A stretch of 53,451 bases of DNA from Chloroflexota bacterium (GCA_026389585.1 JAPLHP010000099.1:1-53451), one strand, 5' to 3'; numbered from the stretch's first letter, positions 31,613 through 41,317 are shown. Translations and numbers: made by a program. Notes: generated by a model from the sequence alone, not told the origin.

Positions 31613-32509
31613 TCATTTCGGCGCTTTGACAGGCAGGTCAATGCGGTAGCCCTTTAAGGCGGACTCTATTGCAGCTTTGCTTTTCTCATCTGGCTCCGTG
31701 AGAGGGAGGCGTGGTTTGCCTACAGTGAAGCCTATATGGTTAAGGGCGTGCTTGACTGGTATGGGGTTAGAGACAATAAACAGAGCATTAACCAGAGGCA
31801 GCAAGTCCCGGTGAATCTGGGCGGCCTCTTCTGTTTTGCCGCCGAGGAATTTATCCATCATTTCCCTGATTTGATTGCCTACCAAGTGAGAGGCAACACT
31901 GATGACCCCGTAGCCTCCCAGGGCCAGAATGGGCAGGGTATCGCTATCGTTGCCGCTGTAGACCAGGAAATCCCTGTTGGCACCTTGCACAATCCTGGCG
32001 ATCTGGTCCAGGTTACCGCTGGCCTCCTTTATCCCTACGATGTTGTCGATCTGAGACAAACGGATAACCGTGTCGGCCGAGATGCTGGTAACAGTCCTGC
32101 CGGGCACATTGTATATGATGCAGGGCAAACTCGTACTTTGAGCAATGCTTTTGAAGTGCTGGAACAGGCCGTCCTGAGTTGGTTTGTTGTAGTAGGGAAC
32201 AACCAGTAGTATCGCATCAACTCCGACCCGCTCGGCTTCTCTTGTCAACTCGATACTCTCCCTGGTGCTGTAGGTGCCGGTGTTGGCCACTACACCTTGT
32301 TTTGCAACTGACCTTACTTCAGCGAAGAGGCGTAACTTTTCTTCCCTGGTCAGGGTAGGAGACTCGCCGGTGGTACCTGAGACTATCAATCCTTGGCTAC
32401 CAGACTTAAGCAAGGCCTGGGCCAACCTTTTTGCCTGTGGATAGTCTAGCTCTCCCTTTTCATCAAATGGGGTTACCATGGCTGTCAGAAGGCGACCGAG
32501 ATTGATCAT
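31613..32509 (-). CDS. dapA: 4-hydroxy-tetrahydrodipicolinate synthase
   Basis: Condenses pyruvate with aspartate semialdehyde in lysine/diaminopimelate synthesis. The 298-residue TIM-barrel protein has GTTGES (45-50), Tyr133 in YNVPGRT and the Schiff-base Lys161 in GIKEASGNL. All catalytic residues are as expected. It follows asd after a 169-base gap that contains a perfect dyad at 32615-32630. Confidence 0.95.
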   Translation of the reverse strand: MINLGRLLTAMVTPFDEKGELDYPQAKRLAQALLKSGSQGLIVSGTTGESPTLTREEKLRLFAEVRSVAKQGVVANTGTYSTRESIELTREAERVGVDAILLVVPYYNKPTQDGLFQHFKSIAQSTSLPCIIYNVPGRTVTSISADTVIRLSQIDNIVGIKEASGNLDQIARIVQGANRDFLVYSGNDSDTLPILALGGYGVISVASHLVGNQIREMMDKFLGGKTEEAAQIHRDLLPLVNALFIVSNPIPVKHALNHIGFTVGKPRLPLTEPDEKSKAAIESALKGYRIDLPVKAPK

Positions 32510-32614
32510 TGTTGGCTCCTTAGGATATTTTTATAGATTATGCTGTGCTACAGCACCCGTATAAGGCCCCCCACGTTTTCCCACCGGATAAATCGAGTCA
32601 GTCTGACCAGGCAG

Positions 32615-32630
32615 ATTGCCAGGTGGCAAT
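32615..32630. promoter_or_regulatory. Perfect inverted repeat between asd and dapA
   Basis: ATTGCCA, two bases, TGGCAAT: a 7-bp perfect dyad with a 2-bp centre, operator-like rather than a hairpin. It lies about 105 bases upstream of dapA. No convincing sigma70 promoter was found beside it, so a role in dapA control is only possible. Confidence 0.3.
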
Positions 32631-32678
32631 CCCTAAAACGTTAGCAATGTTCGAAATCCAAACCAAGCCTATTCAGTC

Positions 32679-33680
32679 TTATTGAACGAGCCTCTCAGCT
32701 ATCTGAACTGCGTTAAGGGCAGCCCCTTTGCGCAGGTTATCACCCACGATCCAGAGGACCAACCCATTGGGATGAGAGGCATCCTTCCGAATCCGGCCCA
32801 CAAACACATCGTCCTGTCCGGCTACCATCAAGGGATAAGGATAGAGCCTGGCAGCAGGGTCATCCATCAACTTTACTCCGGGGGATTTGGATAGGATGCG
32901 TTTTGCTTCCTCGGGAGACATAGGGTGGCTGAATTCTACCTGAACAGCTTCGCTATGTCCAATCCTTACCGGTACCCGCGCGCAGGTAGCCGATATGGCA
33001 ATATCCGGCGCATGCATAATCTTGTGCGTTTCCTCAACCATTTTCCATTCCTCTTTTGTGTAGCCATTCTGGAGGAAAACGTCAATTTCCGGCAAGACAT
33101 TAAAGGCAATCTGGTATGGATACACTTGAGGGTTGGTCTTCTGTCCTTCAAGTACAAGCCTGGACTGGGTGGCCAACTCCTCTATGGCGGCTAAGCCGGT
33201 TCCCGAGACAGACTGGTAAGTAGCCACAGTGATCCGCTTGATGGGGTTGACCTTATGCAATGGGTACAGGACAATCACCATCTGAATGGTGGAGCAATTG
33301 GGGTTGGCGATGATACCATGATGCATCTTCATATCCTCGGGGTTCACCTCGGGCACCACAAGAGGAACGTCCGGCTCCATTCTGAAAGCAGCACTATTGT
33401 CGATCACAGTTGCTCCGGCCTGCGCAGCAATAGGGGAGAACCGGCGGCTGATATCGGCGCCGGCAGAGAAGAGGGCAATATCAATACCATCGAAGGATTT
33501 CGCAGTTGTCTCTTTGACCTCCAGCTCCTCACCGTGGACCTTCATCTTTCTCCCGTGCGAGCGGTCGGAGGCATAAAGCTGTACAGAGGTCATAGGGAAA
33601 CGACGCTGCTCCAATATCTTGATGAACTCTTGCCCCACCATTCCGGTGGCACCAACGATAGCAACATTCGATTTTTCCAT
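32679..33680 (-). CDS. asd: Aspartate-semialdehyde dehydrogenase
   Basis: Reduces aspartyl phosphate to aspartate semialdehyde with NADPH, feeding lysine, threonine and methionine synthesis. The 333-residue protein has the GATGMVGQEF dinucleotide loop (10-19), the catalytic Cys129 in NPNCSTIQM, and the later RIGHSEAVQVEF segment. Length is normal. Between dapB and dapA in one orientation, giving a compact lysine-pathway group. Confidence 0.95.
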   Translation of the reverse strand: MEKSNVAIVGATGMVGQEFIKILEQRRFPMTSVQLYASDRSHGRKMKVHGEELEVKETTAKSFDGIDIALFSAGADISRRFSPIAAQAGATVIDNSAAFRMEPDVPLVVPEVNPEDMKMHHGIIANPNCSTIQMVIVLYPLHKVNPIKRITVATYQSVSGTGLAAIEELATQSRLVLEGQKTNPQVYPYQIAFNVLPEIDVFLQNGYTKEEWKMVEETHKIMHAPDIAISATCARVPVRIGHSEAVQVEFSHPMSPEEAKRILSKSPGVKLMDDPAARLYPYPLMVAGQDDVFVGRIRKDASHPNGLVLWIVGDNLRKGAALNAVQIAERLVQ

Positions 33681-33696
33681 TATTCCCTCTGGCCCT

Positions 33697-34491
33697 CTAT
33701 AAACCTAATAATGCGTCCAGGCCATAGGTTAGTCCTTTCAATTCGACCACCTTCTTTATGGCCAGGACTACACCCGGCATGTAACATTCCCTGTTAATGG
33801 TGTCGTGGCGAATGGTAAGTGTCTGCCCTGATATTCCGAATATTACCTCCTGGTGGGCCATCAGTCCTGGCATACGCACGCTGTGGACAGCAATACCCTG
33901 AAATTCCCCTCCCCTGGTTCCACTGAGGGTTTCCTTTTGCGTTTTTGAATAGAGGAAAGGTTTTCCTCTTGCCTCTGCAATTGCTCTGGCAGTAGAGAGA
34001 GCCGTTCCTGAAGGAGCATCAAGTTTCTGCTCATGGTGCAATTCTATGATTTCAGCGTAGTCGAAGTATTTTGCCGCTATCTTGGCCAAATGGGCCATCA
34101 CTACAGCCCCCAGGGCGAAGTTGGGGGCTACTATGGCGCCTACGTCATTAGCCCTGGCTAGCCGATCGATCTCGCCCAATGCATCTGCGGAGAGGCCGGT
34201 AGTGCCAATCACCAAGCTGATCTTCCGTTTTGTGGCCAGTCTCACTGCATTCATGGTAGCCTCGGCCACACTGAAATCTACGAGAACCTGGGGCTGTGTT
34301 TGTGTCAAAATGGCCTCCAGGTTTGAGGAGAGGGGGATAGAGCCGGCTCTGTCAGGCAAAAGAAGGCTTTTTTCATCAGCCTTCGCATCCACCGCTCCCA
34401 CTGGCTGCAGGTGAGGATCCTTGCAGGCAGCATTTATTGCCTCCTGCCCCATCCTTCCCAAGGCACCTTGGATTACTACTCTGATTGGCAT
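33697..34491 (-). CDS. dapB: 4-hydroxy-tetrahydrodipicolinate reductase
   Basis: Second committed step of the diaminopimelate route. The 264-residue protein has the nucleotide-binding loop GALGRMG (9-15), GTTG (97-100), and the active-site HHEQKLDAPSGTA with His152, His153 and Lys156. It ends 16 bases before asd. The gene sits directly after pnp, an unusual coupling of lysine synthesis with ribosomal and RNA-decay genes. Confidence 0.95.
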   Translation of the reverse strand: MPIRVVIQGALGRMGQEAINAACKDPHLQPVGAVDAKADEKSLLLPDRAGSIPLSSNLEAILTQTQPQVLVDFSVAEATMNAVRLATKRKISLVIGTTGLSADALGEIDRLARANDVGAIVAPNFALGAVVMAHLAKIAAKYFDYAEIIELHHEQKLDAPSGTALSTARAIAEARGKPFLYSKTQKETLSGTRGGEFQGIAVHSVRMPGLMAHQEVIFGISGQTLTIRHDTINRECYMPGVVLAIKKVVELKGLTYGLDALLGL

Positions 34492-34545
34492 TCAGCTTTG
34501 CTCCCTAGTCGTTTGTTCTGGGGAGAATCACCTCTAAGACGATGG

Positions 34546-36741
34546 TTAGCGAGGGCCTTCGGGGGGCTTCCTTTCGGTGCGTTGACCATCGGGAGGTCTT
34601 CTGGGAGAGCCTTGGGTTGGCGGGCCACCCTGGCCTTGCTTCGGCTCGTTGCCTGCTTTGGATTGTTCCTGGAATACGGCGCGTCGTGAAAGGCTTATTT
34701 TGCCCATGCGGTCAATTTCAGTCACCTTCACCATGATCGAATCACCTAGTTTGACCACCTCTTCCACGCTGGGTACGCGGTAATCGGCGAGTTCGCTTAT
34801 GTGAACCAGTCCTTCCTTCCCGGGGAGGATTTCCACCAAAGCTCCAAAGCCGAATATACGAGTCACCTTTCCAGTGTAGATAGAGTTAACCTCGACTTCT
34901 CTCGTCAGGCTTTGGACGATGGCGATGGCTTTCTGGGCTGCCTCTGGATCGGCTGAACCGATAAGCACAGTCCCGTCATCCTCAATATCTATGGTTGTCT
35001 TTGTTTGTTCGATGATCGACCTTATTGTTTTACCACCGGGGCCAATGACGCTCCCGATCTTGCTGGGGTCGATGTTCAGCCTGATCATTCGGGGTGCATA
35101 TTTGCTCAACTCAGGCCGGCTGGTGGCGATGGTTTTCAGCATTGTGGTAAGGATTGACAGGCGAGCCTGGTGAGCGTCGTCCAGTGCTTTCTCCAAGATC
35201 TCAGGGCGCAGGCCTTTGAGCTTGGTGTCCAGTTGCAACGCTGTTATCCCGGCGGCGGTGCCCGCCACCTTGAAATCCATGTCGCCATAGGCATCCTCCA
35301 TGCCCTCGAGGTCGGTGAGAACAACGAATTCACCTTTTTCACCAGTGACAAGGCCCATGGCTATCCCAGACACTGGGGCCTTGATGGGTATACCAGCGTC
35401 CATTAGGGACAGTGTACTGGCGCAGACAGAAGCCATAGAGGTACTCCCGTTGGAGCTGAGAACTTCAGAGACCAGTCGAATAGTATAGGGGAAGTCATTC
35501 TCGGGTGGAAGCACAGGAATAAGGGCCTTTTCCACCAGAGCGCCATGCCCAACCTCACGACGTCCCGGGGTGCCAATACGTTTCACCTCCCCAGTGGAGT
35601 ATGGGGGGAAGTTATAGTGATGCATGAAACGCTTGCTCTCTTCCAGCGTAATGCCATCCAACCTCTGCTCTTCCCGTGCTGAACCAAGGGTAGTGATATT
35701 CAGGACTTGAGTCAGGCCTCGGGTGAACAAGCCTGAGCCATGGGTGCGGGGAAGGAGCCCCACGGCGCACTGTATAGGACGTATCTCTGTCACGTGGCGT
35801 CCATCAGGACGGGCGCCCTTCTCCAAGATACGGGCTCTCAATACTGCCTTAAGTCTTGCTTCGAACAACGGGAGTATTTCCTGGCGGGGATACTTCTCCC
35901 CCAGCTTCTCCAGCAATTCTTCCTTCAAAGCTGATATCGCCTGATCTCGCTCCATTTTCCCCTGGCCAAACAGCCGGGAAATCCTATCACCAAGAGCAGA
36001 GGAGACGGCTGACTCCAACTCATGGTCAACTGCATGTGGCTCGAATCTTGCTTTGGTCTTGCCGCACATACTGACTAGTTGTTCCTGCAGTGCGATGACT
36101 TCCTGGTTAATTCGCTGACCAAACCTGATTCCCTCCATGATAAGCTTCTCAGGAGCCTCTTTAGCCCCTGCCTCCACCATGGCTATTTTCTCTTTGGTAC
36201 CGACAACAACGAGGTCGATAAGACTCTCTTGAAGTTGACTGAAGGTGGGGTTAATCAGGAATTCCCCATTGATATAGCCCACGCGGACGGCCCCCACCGG
36301 CCCCTCGAAGGGGATTTCAGATATGGAAAGCGCAGTGGAGGCGCCGATAATGCCCAATATGTCAGGCGAGTTCTCCTGGTCTGCTGAGAGAACGGTAACG
36401 ATGATCTGTACCTCATGACGGAAGCCTTTGGGAAAGAGAGGGCGCAGAGGGCGGTCAGCCAGGCGGCTGGCCAGGGTTGCCTGTTGACCCGGACGTCCTT
36501 CTCTTCTGAAGAAGCTTCCTGGAATTTTGCCAGCGGCATAGAGCCGTTCCTCATAGTCTATGGTTAATGGAAGGAAATCAATTGCCTCTCTGGGCTCTTT
36601 ATCCATACAGGCTGTGACCAATGCCACTGTGTCACCGTAGCTCACGGTAACAGCACTGACTTGCATAGCCAGGTCTCCTGTTTTGAGGGTGAGAAGCCTT
36701 CCCCCGAACTCTCTTTCAACCTTATGTAACATGTTAGCCAA
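34546..36741 (-). CDS. pnp: Polyribonucleotide nucleotidyltransferase
   Basis: PNPase degrades RNA by phosphorolysis. The 731-residue protein has two RNase PH domains, the alpha-helical linker, a KH domain ([15 protein letters not shown]) and an S1 domain ([26 protein letters not shown]). A tail of about 30 residues rich in Pro, Gly and Arg follows. The start is TTG at 36741, favoured over the ATG three codons later because GGAGG lies about seven bases upstream of the TTG. It follows rpsO in the classic rpsO-pnp order. Confidence 0.95.
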   Translation of the reverse strand: MANMLHKVEREFGGRLLTLKTGDLAMQVSAVTVSYGDTVALVTACMDKEPREAIDFLPLTIDYEERLYAAGKIPGSFFRREGRPGQQATLASRLADRPLRPLFPKGFRHEVQIIVTVLSADQENSPDILGIIGASTALSISEIPFEGPVGAVRVGYINGEFLINPTFSQLQESLIDLVVVGTKEKIAMVEAGAKEAPEKLIMEGIRFGQRINQEVIALQEQLVSMCGKTKARFEPHAVDHELESAVSSALGDRISRLFGQGKMERDQAISALKEELLEKLGEKYPRQEILPLFEARLKAVLRARILEKGARPDGRHVTEIRPIQCAVGLLPRTHGSGLFTRGLTQVLNITTLGSAREEQRLDGITLEESKRFMHHYNFPPYSTGEVKRIGTPGRREVGHGALVEKALIPVLPPENDFPYTIRLVSEVLSSNGSTSMASVCASTLSLMDAGIPIKAPVSGIAMGLVTGEKGEFVVLTDLEGMEDAYGDMDFKVAGTAAGITALQLDTKLKGLRPEILEKALDDAHQARLSILTTMLKTIATSRPELSKYAPRMIRLNIDPSKIGSVIGPGGKTIRSIIEQTKTTIDIEDDGTVLIGSADPEAAQKAIAIVQSLTREVEVNSIYTGKVTRIFGFGALVEILPGKEGLVHISELADYRVPSVEEVVKLGDSIMVKVTEIDRMGKISLSRRAVFQEQSKAGNEPKQGQGGPPTQGSPRRPPDGQRTERKPPEGPR

Positions 36742-36801
36742 TACAAACCTCCTAACGGGACTACCAGTGGAAGCACTTGTGGGGGGATGGCCAGAAAAAG
36801 G

Positions 36802-37077
36802 CTATCTCCGCAGGCCAAGCCTGGTTATAAGCGCCTGATATCGTGCCACGTCTTCTCTTTTCAGATGGGCCAGCAGGCTCCTCCGTTGCCCTACCAACAT
36901 TTGCAACCCCCGTTGAGAGTGGTGATCGTGGCGGTGTATTTTCATGTGCTCAGTTAGTCCGTTTATCCTTCCTGTGAGCAAGGCTACCTGAACCTCTGTC
37001 GAGCCGGTGTCCTTCTCGTCGGACCTGTATTGCTCTATAATGGCGCTCTTTTTATCCTTCTCCACCCCATACTCCAT
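36802..37077 (-). CDS. rpsO: 30S ribosomal protein S15
   Basis: S15 binds 16S rRNA early in 30S assembly. The 91-residue protein contains the family features [34 protein letters not shown] and the ending [13 protein letters not shown]. It is the first gene behind a strong promoter at 37101-37128 and, with pnp, opens a long minus-strand block. Confidence 0.96.
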   Translation of the reverse strand: MEYGVEKDKKSAIIEQYRSDEKDTGSTEVQVALLTGRINGLTEHMKIHRHDHHSQRGLQMLVGQRRSLLAHLKREDVARYQALITRLGLRR

Positions 37078-37100
37078 TATTCATTCAATCAATCGGCTAC

Positions 37101-37128
37101 ATTATAGCATGAGTCCAGTAGGGTGCAA
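37101..37128 (-). promoter_or_regulatory. Sigma70 promoter for rpsO-pnp
   Basis: On the minus strand TTGCAC (37128-37123), a 16-bp spacer and a perfect TATAAT (37106-37101) with an upstream TGC (extended -10). Initiation should fall near 37094, leaving a short leader before the rpsO ATG at 37077. Confidence 0.65.
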
Positions 37129-37198
37129 AATAGCCATCGGGATTGATGAATAATCTGGGGGTGGGAGGCGGGGACATTGAGTCAGGGCCTGTTCCCCG

Positions 37199-37684
37199 TC
37201 AGGCCAGCCGTTTCTCGAAGAATAGTTTGTCATCCCCAGGCGCGTAGAAGTCGGCGATCAGGCCGGCCATCTTGTAGTTCAGTGAAGAGTAGAAACCTCT
37301 GGTTTTCTCATATTCCGGTTTGCCGGATGTCTCAACAATGATCAGCCTGCCCTGATTCTCCCTGATCTTGTCCTCGGCGAATGCCATCAGGGCATGTCCC
37401 AAACCATGTCCCTGACTCTTAATATCTACTGCCACCCAATAAATATCCCAGGTTCCTTTGGTCAATGGTGTTGGGCCGTAACAGATGTATCCCGCCACTG
37501 ATGAACTGATCTCAGCTACAAAGGCGTGGTAGCCCGAGCCGGACAGATCCTGCAAATAACAGTCGATGACTTCCTCGGCCACAACTACTTCCTCAGGCAT
37601 GAATTCAGGTATAGCCTGCAGGATCTGCATTATGGCCGATTTATCCTCATTGGTCATCGGCCTGATCACGGGTCTCATAGCCAC
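37199..37684 (-). CDS. GNAT family N-acetyltransferase
   Basis: The 161-residue protein has the GNAT fold signature: an acetyl-CoA pyrophosphate loop QGHGLGHALM (about 91-100) after the strand WDIYWVAVDI, and a late FYSSLNYK segment. Substrate is unknown. The start is GTG at 37684, sharing one base with the stop of the upstream ATP-grasp gene. ATG at 37678 is an alternative. As the last gene of the kamA cluster it may acetylate the cluster product. AblB, which acetylates beta-lysine, is a GNAT partner of lysine aminomutase in methanogens, but I cannot claim orthology. Confidence 0.85.
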   Translation of the reverse strand: MAMRPVIRPMTNEDKSAIMQILQAIPEFMPEEVVVAEEVIDCYLQDLSGSGYHAFVAEISSSVAGYICYGPTPLTKGTWDIYWVAVDIKSQGHGLGHALMAFAEDKIRENQGRLIIVETSGKPEYEKTRGFYSSLNYKMAGLIADFYAPGDDKLFFEKRLA

Positions 37685-38679
37685 TACTTCTGAATGGTGA
37701 GCGTTATGATTTTCTCAATAAACTGGCTGTAGGTCATCGAAGCGGCCTTGGCCTGGCGAGCTGCGCCAGTGCCGGGAGATATATCAGGATTGGGATTTAC
37801 TTCCAGGACGTTGACTTTGTCCTGGGCGTCCAGCCGCATGTCTACCCTGGCGTACCCGTGGCCGATCAGTAGCCTGAAGGCAGCCAGGGCGGTCTCGATT
37901 ATTTGCGCCTGCTCCCCGGTCCCTATTTGGGCTGGGCAGACAGGCTTCGTGTGCTGGGAATAGACGCTATCCAGTTCCCATTTGGCGGCAAAGGTAAGAA
38001 CACGAGGCATTGAAGGTGGCAGTGAATAGACTATCTCTGAAATGGGCAGAACGGTTGCCTCCCCATTGCTCAGGACGGTGGCGTTGAACTCGCGGCCTTC
38101 GATGAACTCCTCCACCAGCGCCCTTCCTCCGAAAAGCTGGCTCATGCGGGTCACTTGTTTCTGCAGCGAGTCGTAGTCGTGCACCACGCTATCCTGGGAC
38201 AGGCCGTGGCTGGCATCTTCTCCGCATGGTTTCACAATGCAGGGGTAGCTCAAGTGGAATTCGGAGGGGGTTTCCGGGCTTACTACCTGGTATCTTGGTG
38301 TGCTTATTCCGGAGGCTTCCATAATGGCCTTGGCCTTGGCCTTGTCGAGGGCCAAGGCTATGGCTGTGCTTGAGCAGCCTGTATAAGGCAAGCCAACCTC
38401 GGACAGCATATTGGTTACAATAGCTTCTGTTTCCGGGCAACCATCAAAGCCTTCGAAAAGATTGAATAGCAGATCTGCATCTATATTCTGCAGGCTCTTG
38501 GCGGCGTTCTCGAGGGGTGGCTGCAAAGGTACCCGCCTTACCGCGTAGTCTAACTCGACGAGGGCCCGGTGCACTGCCTTCACTGCATCGAGGACGCCCA
38601 CAACTGCCTTTTCCTCACCCATGTTCTCGTAGCGGCTGAGGATTGGCTCGTTATAGACAATGGCTACTTTGCGGCGCAC
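37684..38679 (-). CDS. ATP-grasp ligase, D-Ala-D-Ala ligase-like (second copy)
   Basis: ATP-grasp carboxylate-amine ligase of 331 residues. Visible features are an N-terminal Rossmann-like part (VAIVYNEP, LLFNLFEGFDGCPETEA), PYTGCSSTAIALALDKAKAK, the Lys-containing strand PCIVKPCGEDASHGL, and the metal-binding end DKVNVLEVNPNPDISPGTG. The start GTG at 38679 is preferred over 38739 because GGGAGG lies eight bases upstream; it then overlaps the preceding gene by 16 bases. Sequence differs clearly from the neighbouring ligase, so the two probably join different substrates. A role in D-Ala-D-Ala synthesis is doubtful given the aminomutase and GNAT neighbours. Confidence 0.85.
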   Translation of the reverse strand: MRRKVAIVYNEPILSRYENMGEEKAVVGVLDAVKAVHRALVELDYAVRRVPLQPPLENAAKSLQNIDADLLFNLFEGFDGCPETEAIVTNMLSEVGLPYTGCSSTAIALALDKAKAKAIMEASGISTPRYQVVSPETPSEFHLSYPCIVKPCGEDASHGLSQDSVVHDYDSLQKQVTRMSQLFGGRALVEEFIEGREFNATVLSNGEATVLPISEIVYSLPPSMPRVLTFAAKWELDSVYSQHTKPVCPAQIGTGEQAQIIETALAAFRLLIGHGYARVDMRLDAQDKVNVLEVNPNPDISPGTGAARQAKAASMTYSQFIEKIITLTIQK

Positions 38680-39671
38680 CGGGGGCACCTCCCTAAGGCA
38701 GCTTTGAGGATGGCTGATATCAATGCCTGGTGAGTCCACCCCATCATGCCGGCCATGATGGGCAGGTCGCCTGACTGAGGGTTAAGTCCCGGCAGGGGGT
38801 TTATCTCCAGGAAGTAGGGTATTCCGTTGGAACCGACCCTGAAATCCAGCCTGGCAAAGTCCCGGCAACCCAAGACTTCAAAAGCCTTTAGACTGGAGTC
38901 TGTGATCGTCTTCAGAATACCTGTCTCGAGTTGAGCAGGACATTCGTAGTTCACAAGGGCCTCCCAATCCCGCTTTACCTCTAAGGAGTAGATGAAATAG
39001 TCCGACTTTTTCTTGGGAACAATGCGCATGATCCCCACCACTTGGGGTGGGGATTTGCCGACCAGCCCTACTGTAACTTCATCTCCAGTGATGAACTCCT
39101 CCACCATCACCGGCTGTTGGTAGTGCTGCAACAGTCTCTTGACTGCTGCAGTGATCTGCTCCGGGCTCTCCGCTCTGGAAGCGAGGCGGATGCCTTTGCT
39201 GGAACCCTCATGGGCTGGCTTAACAAAGGCGGGGGTGGGAAAATCCCCCCAATCCATTTCTTCTAGCTGCTGTCTATGGTTGATTACCCGGCATCTTGGG
39301 GTGGCGACGCCAGCCAGGGCCACTATTTTGTTGGTCAGTGGCTTGTCCAGGCATAGCGCCAGGCACAGAGGGTCTGAGCCTGAATAGGATATATTGAGCA
39401 TCTCCAGAACGGAGGGCACCTGTGCCTCTCTGCTTCTGTAGTTGCCCAGCCCCTCGGCGATGTTGAAGACAAACTCAACATTCTCCTGAAGAACGTTGGT
39501 GAGGAAGTCTTTACCCCCGCCCAACCTGACTACTGTGTGGGATTGAGCCTCAATCGCCTTTGCGACAGCCTCAACCGTTTCCAGAGAATCGTACTCTTCG
39601 AGGGCGTCCTCAGGGCTGCCCCGGGTTGCGGGGACCTTCTCCTTGAGGTCGTAGGATAGCCCTATCTTCAT
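38664..39671 (-). CDS. ATP-grasp ligase, D-Ala-D-Ala ligase-like (first copy)
   Basis: A 335-residue ATP-grasp protein with VEFVFNIAEGLGNYRSREAQ, SYSGSDPLCLALCLDKPLT, the nucleotide-binding FVKPAHEGSSKGI, the VMVEEFITGDEVTVGL strand, and the metal-ligand end YFLEINPLPGLNPQSGDLP. These match the D-Ala-D-Ala ligase superfamily in order. The ATG at 39671 is chosen over an upstream start at 39725 because family homology begins with MKIGLSYDLK. It follows kamA by 66 bases and overlaps the second ligase. Confidence 0.85.
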   Translation of the reverse strand: MKIGLSYDLKEKVPATRGSPEDALEEYDSLETVEAVAKAIEAQSHTVVRLGGGKDFLTNVLQENVEFVFNIAEGLGNYRSREAQVPSVLEMLNISYSGSDPLCLALCLDKPLTNKIVALAGVATPRCRVINHRQQLEEMDWGDFPTPAFVKPAHEGSSKGIRLASRAESPEQITAAVKRLLQHYQQPVMVEEFITGDEVTVGLVGKSPPQVVGIMRIVPKKKSDYFIYSLEVKRDWEALVNYECPAQLETGILKTITDSSLKAFEVLGCRDFARLDFRVGSNGIPYFLEINPLPGLNPQSGDLPIMAGMMGWTHQALISAILKAALGRCPRCAAK

Positions 39672-39737
39672 CCTACAAAAAAGAGACAACCTGGACGACC
39701 CTATCCATTCGCCGGTTGGAGACAATGATCTGGTTCT

Positions 39738-41084
39738 TCAAGACGCGCTTGAACCCTGTTGGACCTTAACGCCGACTTTGGATGGTGATGCCAATGCAGG
39801 AAAAGCCAACTGATTTACGTTGCCGTTGCGGCGGCCATTATTGCCCCCAACCTTCACTGGGCCTGATTTTGAGATATTGGGGTTTCGGTAATGAATGAGA
39901 CGCCCCTGGTAGTTCCTTATCAGTAGCTCTTCAGTGGTTTGGAGCACCACATAGTTTGGCTGAAGGGGAACTTTACCTCCACCCTGAGGCAGGTCAACCA
40001 CAAAGGTGGGAATAGCCAAGCCCGACGTATGCCCTCGCAGTCCCTCAATGATCTTTATACCGGTTTCCACCGGCGTTCGAAGGTGCTCTGTGCCTCGTAC
40101 CTCGTCACACTGGAAGAGATAGTAAGGGCGCACCTTTATTTTGAGGAGCTCATGGCAGAGCTTCGTCTGTATTTCTACGCTATCATTTACTCCACGAAGG
40201 AGCACAGACTGGTTGTTCACAGGAATTCCAGCCCGCAGTAGCTTGTCACAGGCAACAGCAGCCTCTGGTGTTACCTCATGGGGATGGTTGAAATGGGTAT
40301 TGACCCATATTGGCCCGTATTTTGATAACATCGAACATAGTTCGTCATCTATACGTTGCGGCAATACGACAGGGAACCTGGTCCCGATACGTATTATCTC
40401 CACGTGCTCAATCTGTCGCAGGCCGGCTAGTACCTTCTCTAAACGTCTGGTGGAGAGGGTCAATGGGTCACCGCCGGAGATAACAACATCGCGGACCTTT
40501 TTGTTCTGGCGGATATAATCCATCATACGGTTGATCTCGTCACTGTTGTGCACCCATTGACCATTCCGCCATTCCCGTTTCCGGGTGCAGTGACGGCAGA
40601 GCATAGGGCAGATGTCAGTAAGTACCATTAATACCCGGTCAGGATACCTGTGAACAAGTCCGGGGACAACAGAGTGTCCATTCTCGTCAAGAGGGTCGTC
40701 CATGCCAATGCCAGACAGGCCTATTTCCTTAAAGCAAGGTATGGCCTGAATCCTGACGGGGTCATCGGGGTCATCAAAGTTGATGAGAGAGAAATAGTAT
40801 GGGGTTACTGAAAGAGGATATTTAGTTGTAACCAGCCGGATCTGCTCTTGATCCTTGGCTGATAAAGAGATATACCTTGTCAGTTCGTCAACAGTAGTGA
40901 TACGGTTGCGGAAATGCCATTTCCAGTCGTTCCAGTTTTCTTTTGAGACATGCCCGAAGAACCGGCTCCTGTTCTTCAGGGCCACTCTACCTGGGGGCTC
41001 TTCTTCTACCTCGCTTCTAAAAGCAGTAGTACTTGGAGGTTCCTCCTCTATACGGCCTTCCATGATCTCTGTCGACTTTCTCAT
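39738..41084 (-). CDS. kamA: Lysine 2,3-aminomutase family radical SAM enzyme
   Basis: Enzymes of this family move the alpha-amino group of lysine to the beta carbon using SAM, a 4Fe-4S cluster and PLP. The 448-residue protein has the cluster motif CPMLCRHCTRKR (CxxxCxxC), the SAM-binding GGDPLTL, and the PLP-lysine motif DLPQGGGKVP. Both aspartates known to bind the lysine side-chain amine in the clostridial enzyme appear conserved (in QCDEVRGTEHLRTP and in VDLPQGGGK). This favours lysine over glutamate as substrate. N- and C-terminal extensions are present. First gene after the promoter at 41197-41225. Confidence 0.88.
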   Translation of the reverse strand: MRKSTEIMEGRIEEEPPSTTAFRSEVEEEPPGRVALKNRSRFFGHVSKENWNDWKWHFRNRITTVDELTRYISLSAKDQEQIRLVTTKYPLSVTPYYFSLINFDDPDDPVRIQAIPCFKEIGLSGIGMDDPLDENGHSVVPGLVHRYPDRVLMVLTDICPMLCRHCTRKREWRNGQWVHNSDEINRMMDYIRQNKKVRDVVISGGDPLTLSTRRLEKVLAGLRQIEHVEIIRIGTRFPVVLPQRIDDELCSMLSKYGPIWVNTHFNHPHEVTPEAAVACDKLLRAGIPVNNQSVLLRGVNDSVEIQTKLCHELLKIKVRPYYLFQCDEVRGTEHLRTPVETGIKIIEGLRGHTSGLAIPTFVVDLPQGGGKVPLQPNYVVLQTTEELLIRNYQGRLIHYRNPNISKSGPVKVGGNNGRRNGNVNQLAFPALASPSKVGVKVQQGSSAS

Positions 41085-41196
41085 TCTATTTTATGCGCCT
41101 CCTTTTTCGTTTAGTTTTCCGGTTTCTGGCCGAAAATCAGGTGACTAAAGTTATGCCCCTTATGCTTTATGAATATCCAATAACATCATTAGTGCA

Positions 41197-41225
41197 TTTA
41201 TATAACCAGGGGAAACCCATGTCAA
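41197..41225 (-). promoter_or_regulatory. Near-consensus sigma70 promoter for the kamA cluster
   Basis: On the minus strand a perfect TTGACA (41225-41220), a 17-bp spacer and TATAAA (41202-41197). Initiation near 41190 gives a leader of about 105 bases, which contains a small imperfect hairpin (TTTTCGG ... CCGGAAAA) and an AGGAGG about 14 bases before the kamA ATG, rather far. Confidence 0.7.
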
Positions 41226-41256
41226 GTGGTTTTGGCGTGGTGTCCAGCACATACTG

Positions 41257-41281
41257 ATGTTAACATTTTATTAACATTTTG
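41257..41281. promoter_or_regulatory. Palindrome and 11-bp direct repeat upstream of the kamA promoter
   Basis: ATGTTAACAT (41257-41266) is a perfect palindrome. Overlapping it, TTAACATTTTA (41260-41270) is followed directly by TTAACATTTTG (41271-41281), a tandem repeat with an 11-bp period. It lies roughly 70-90 bases upstream of the expected start site, a position suited to an activator. Confidence 0.4.
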
Positions 41282-41317
41282 CAATCCTTTGCCTTCAAGC
41301 TTCAGGGTTACGATGAA

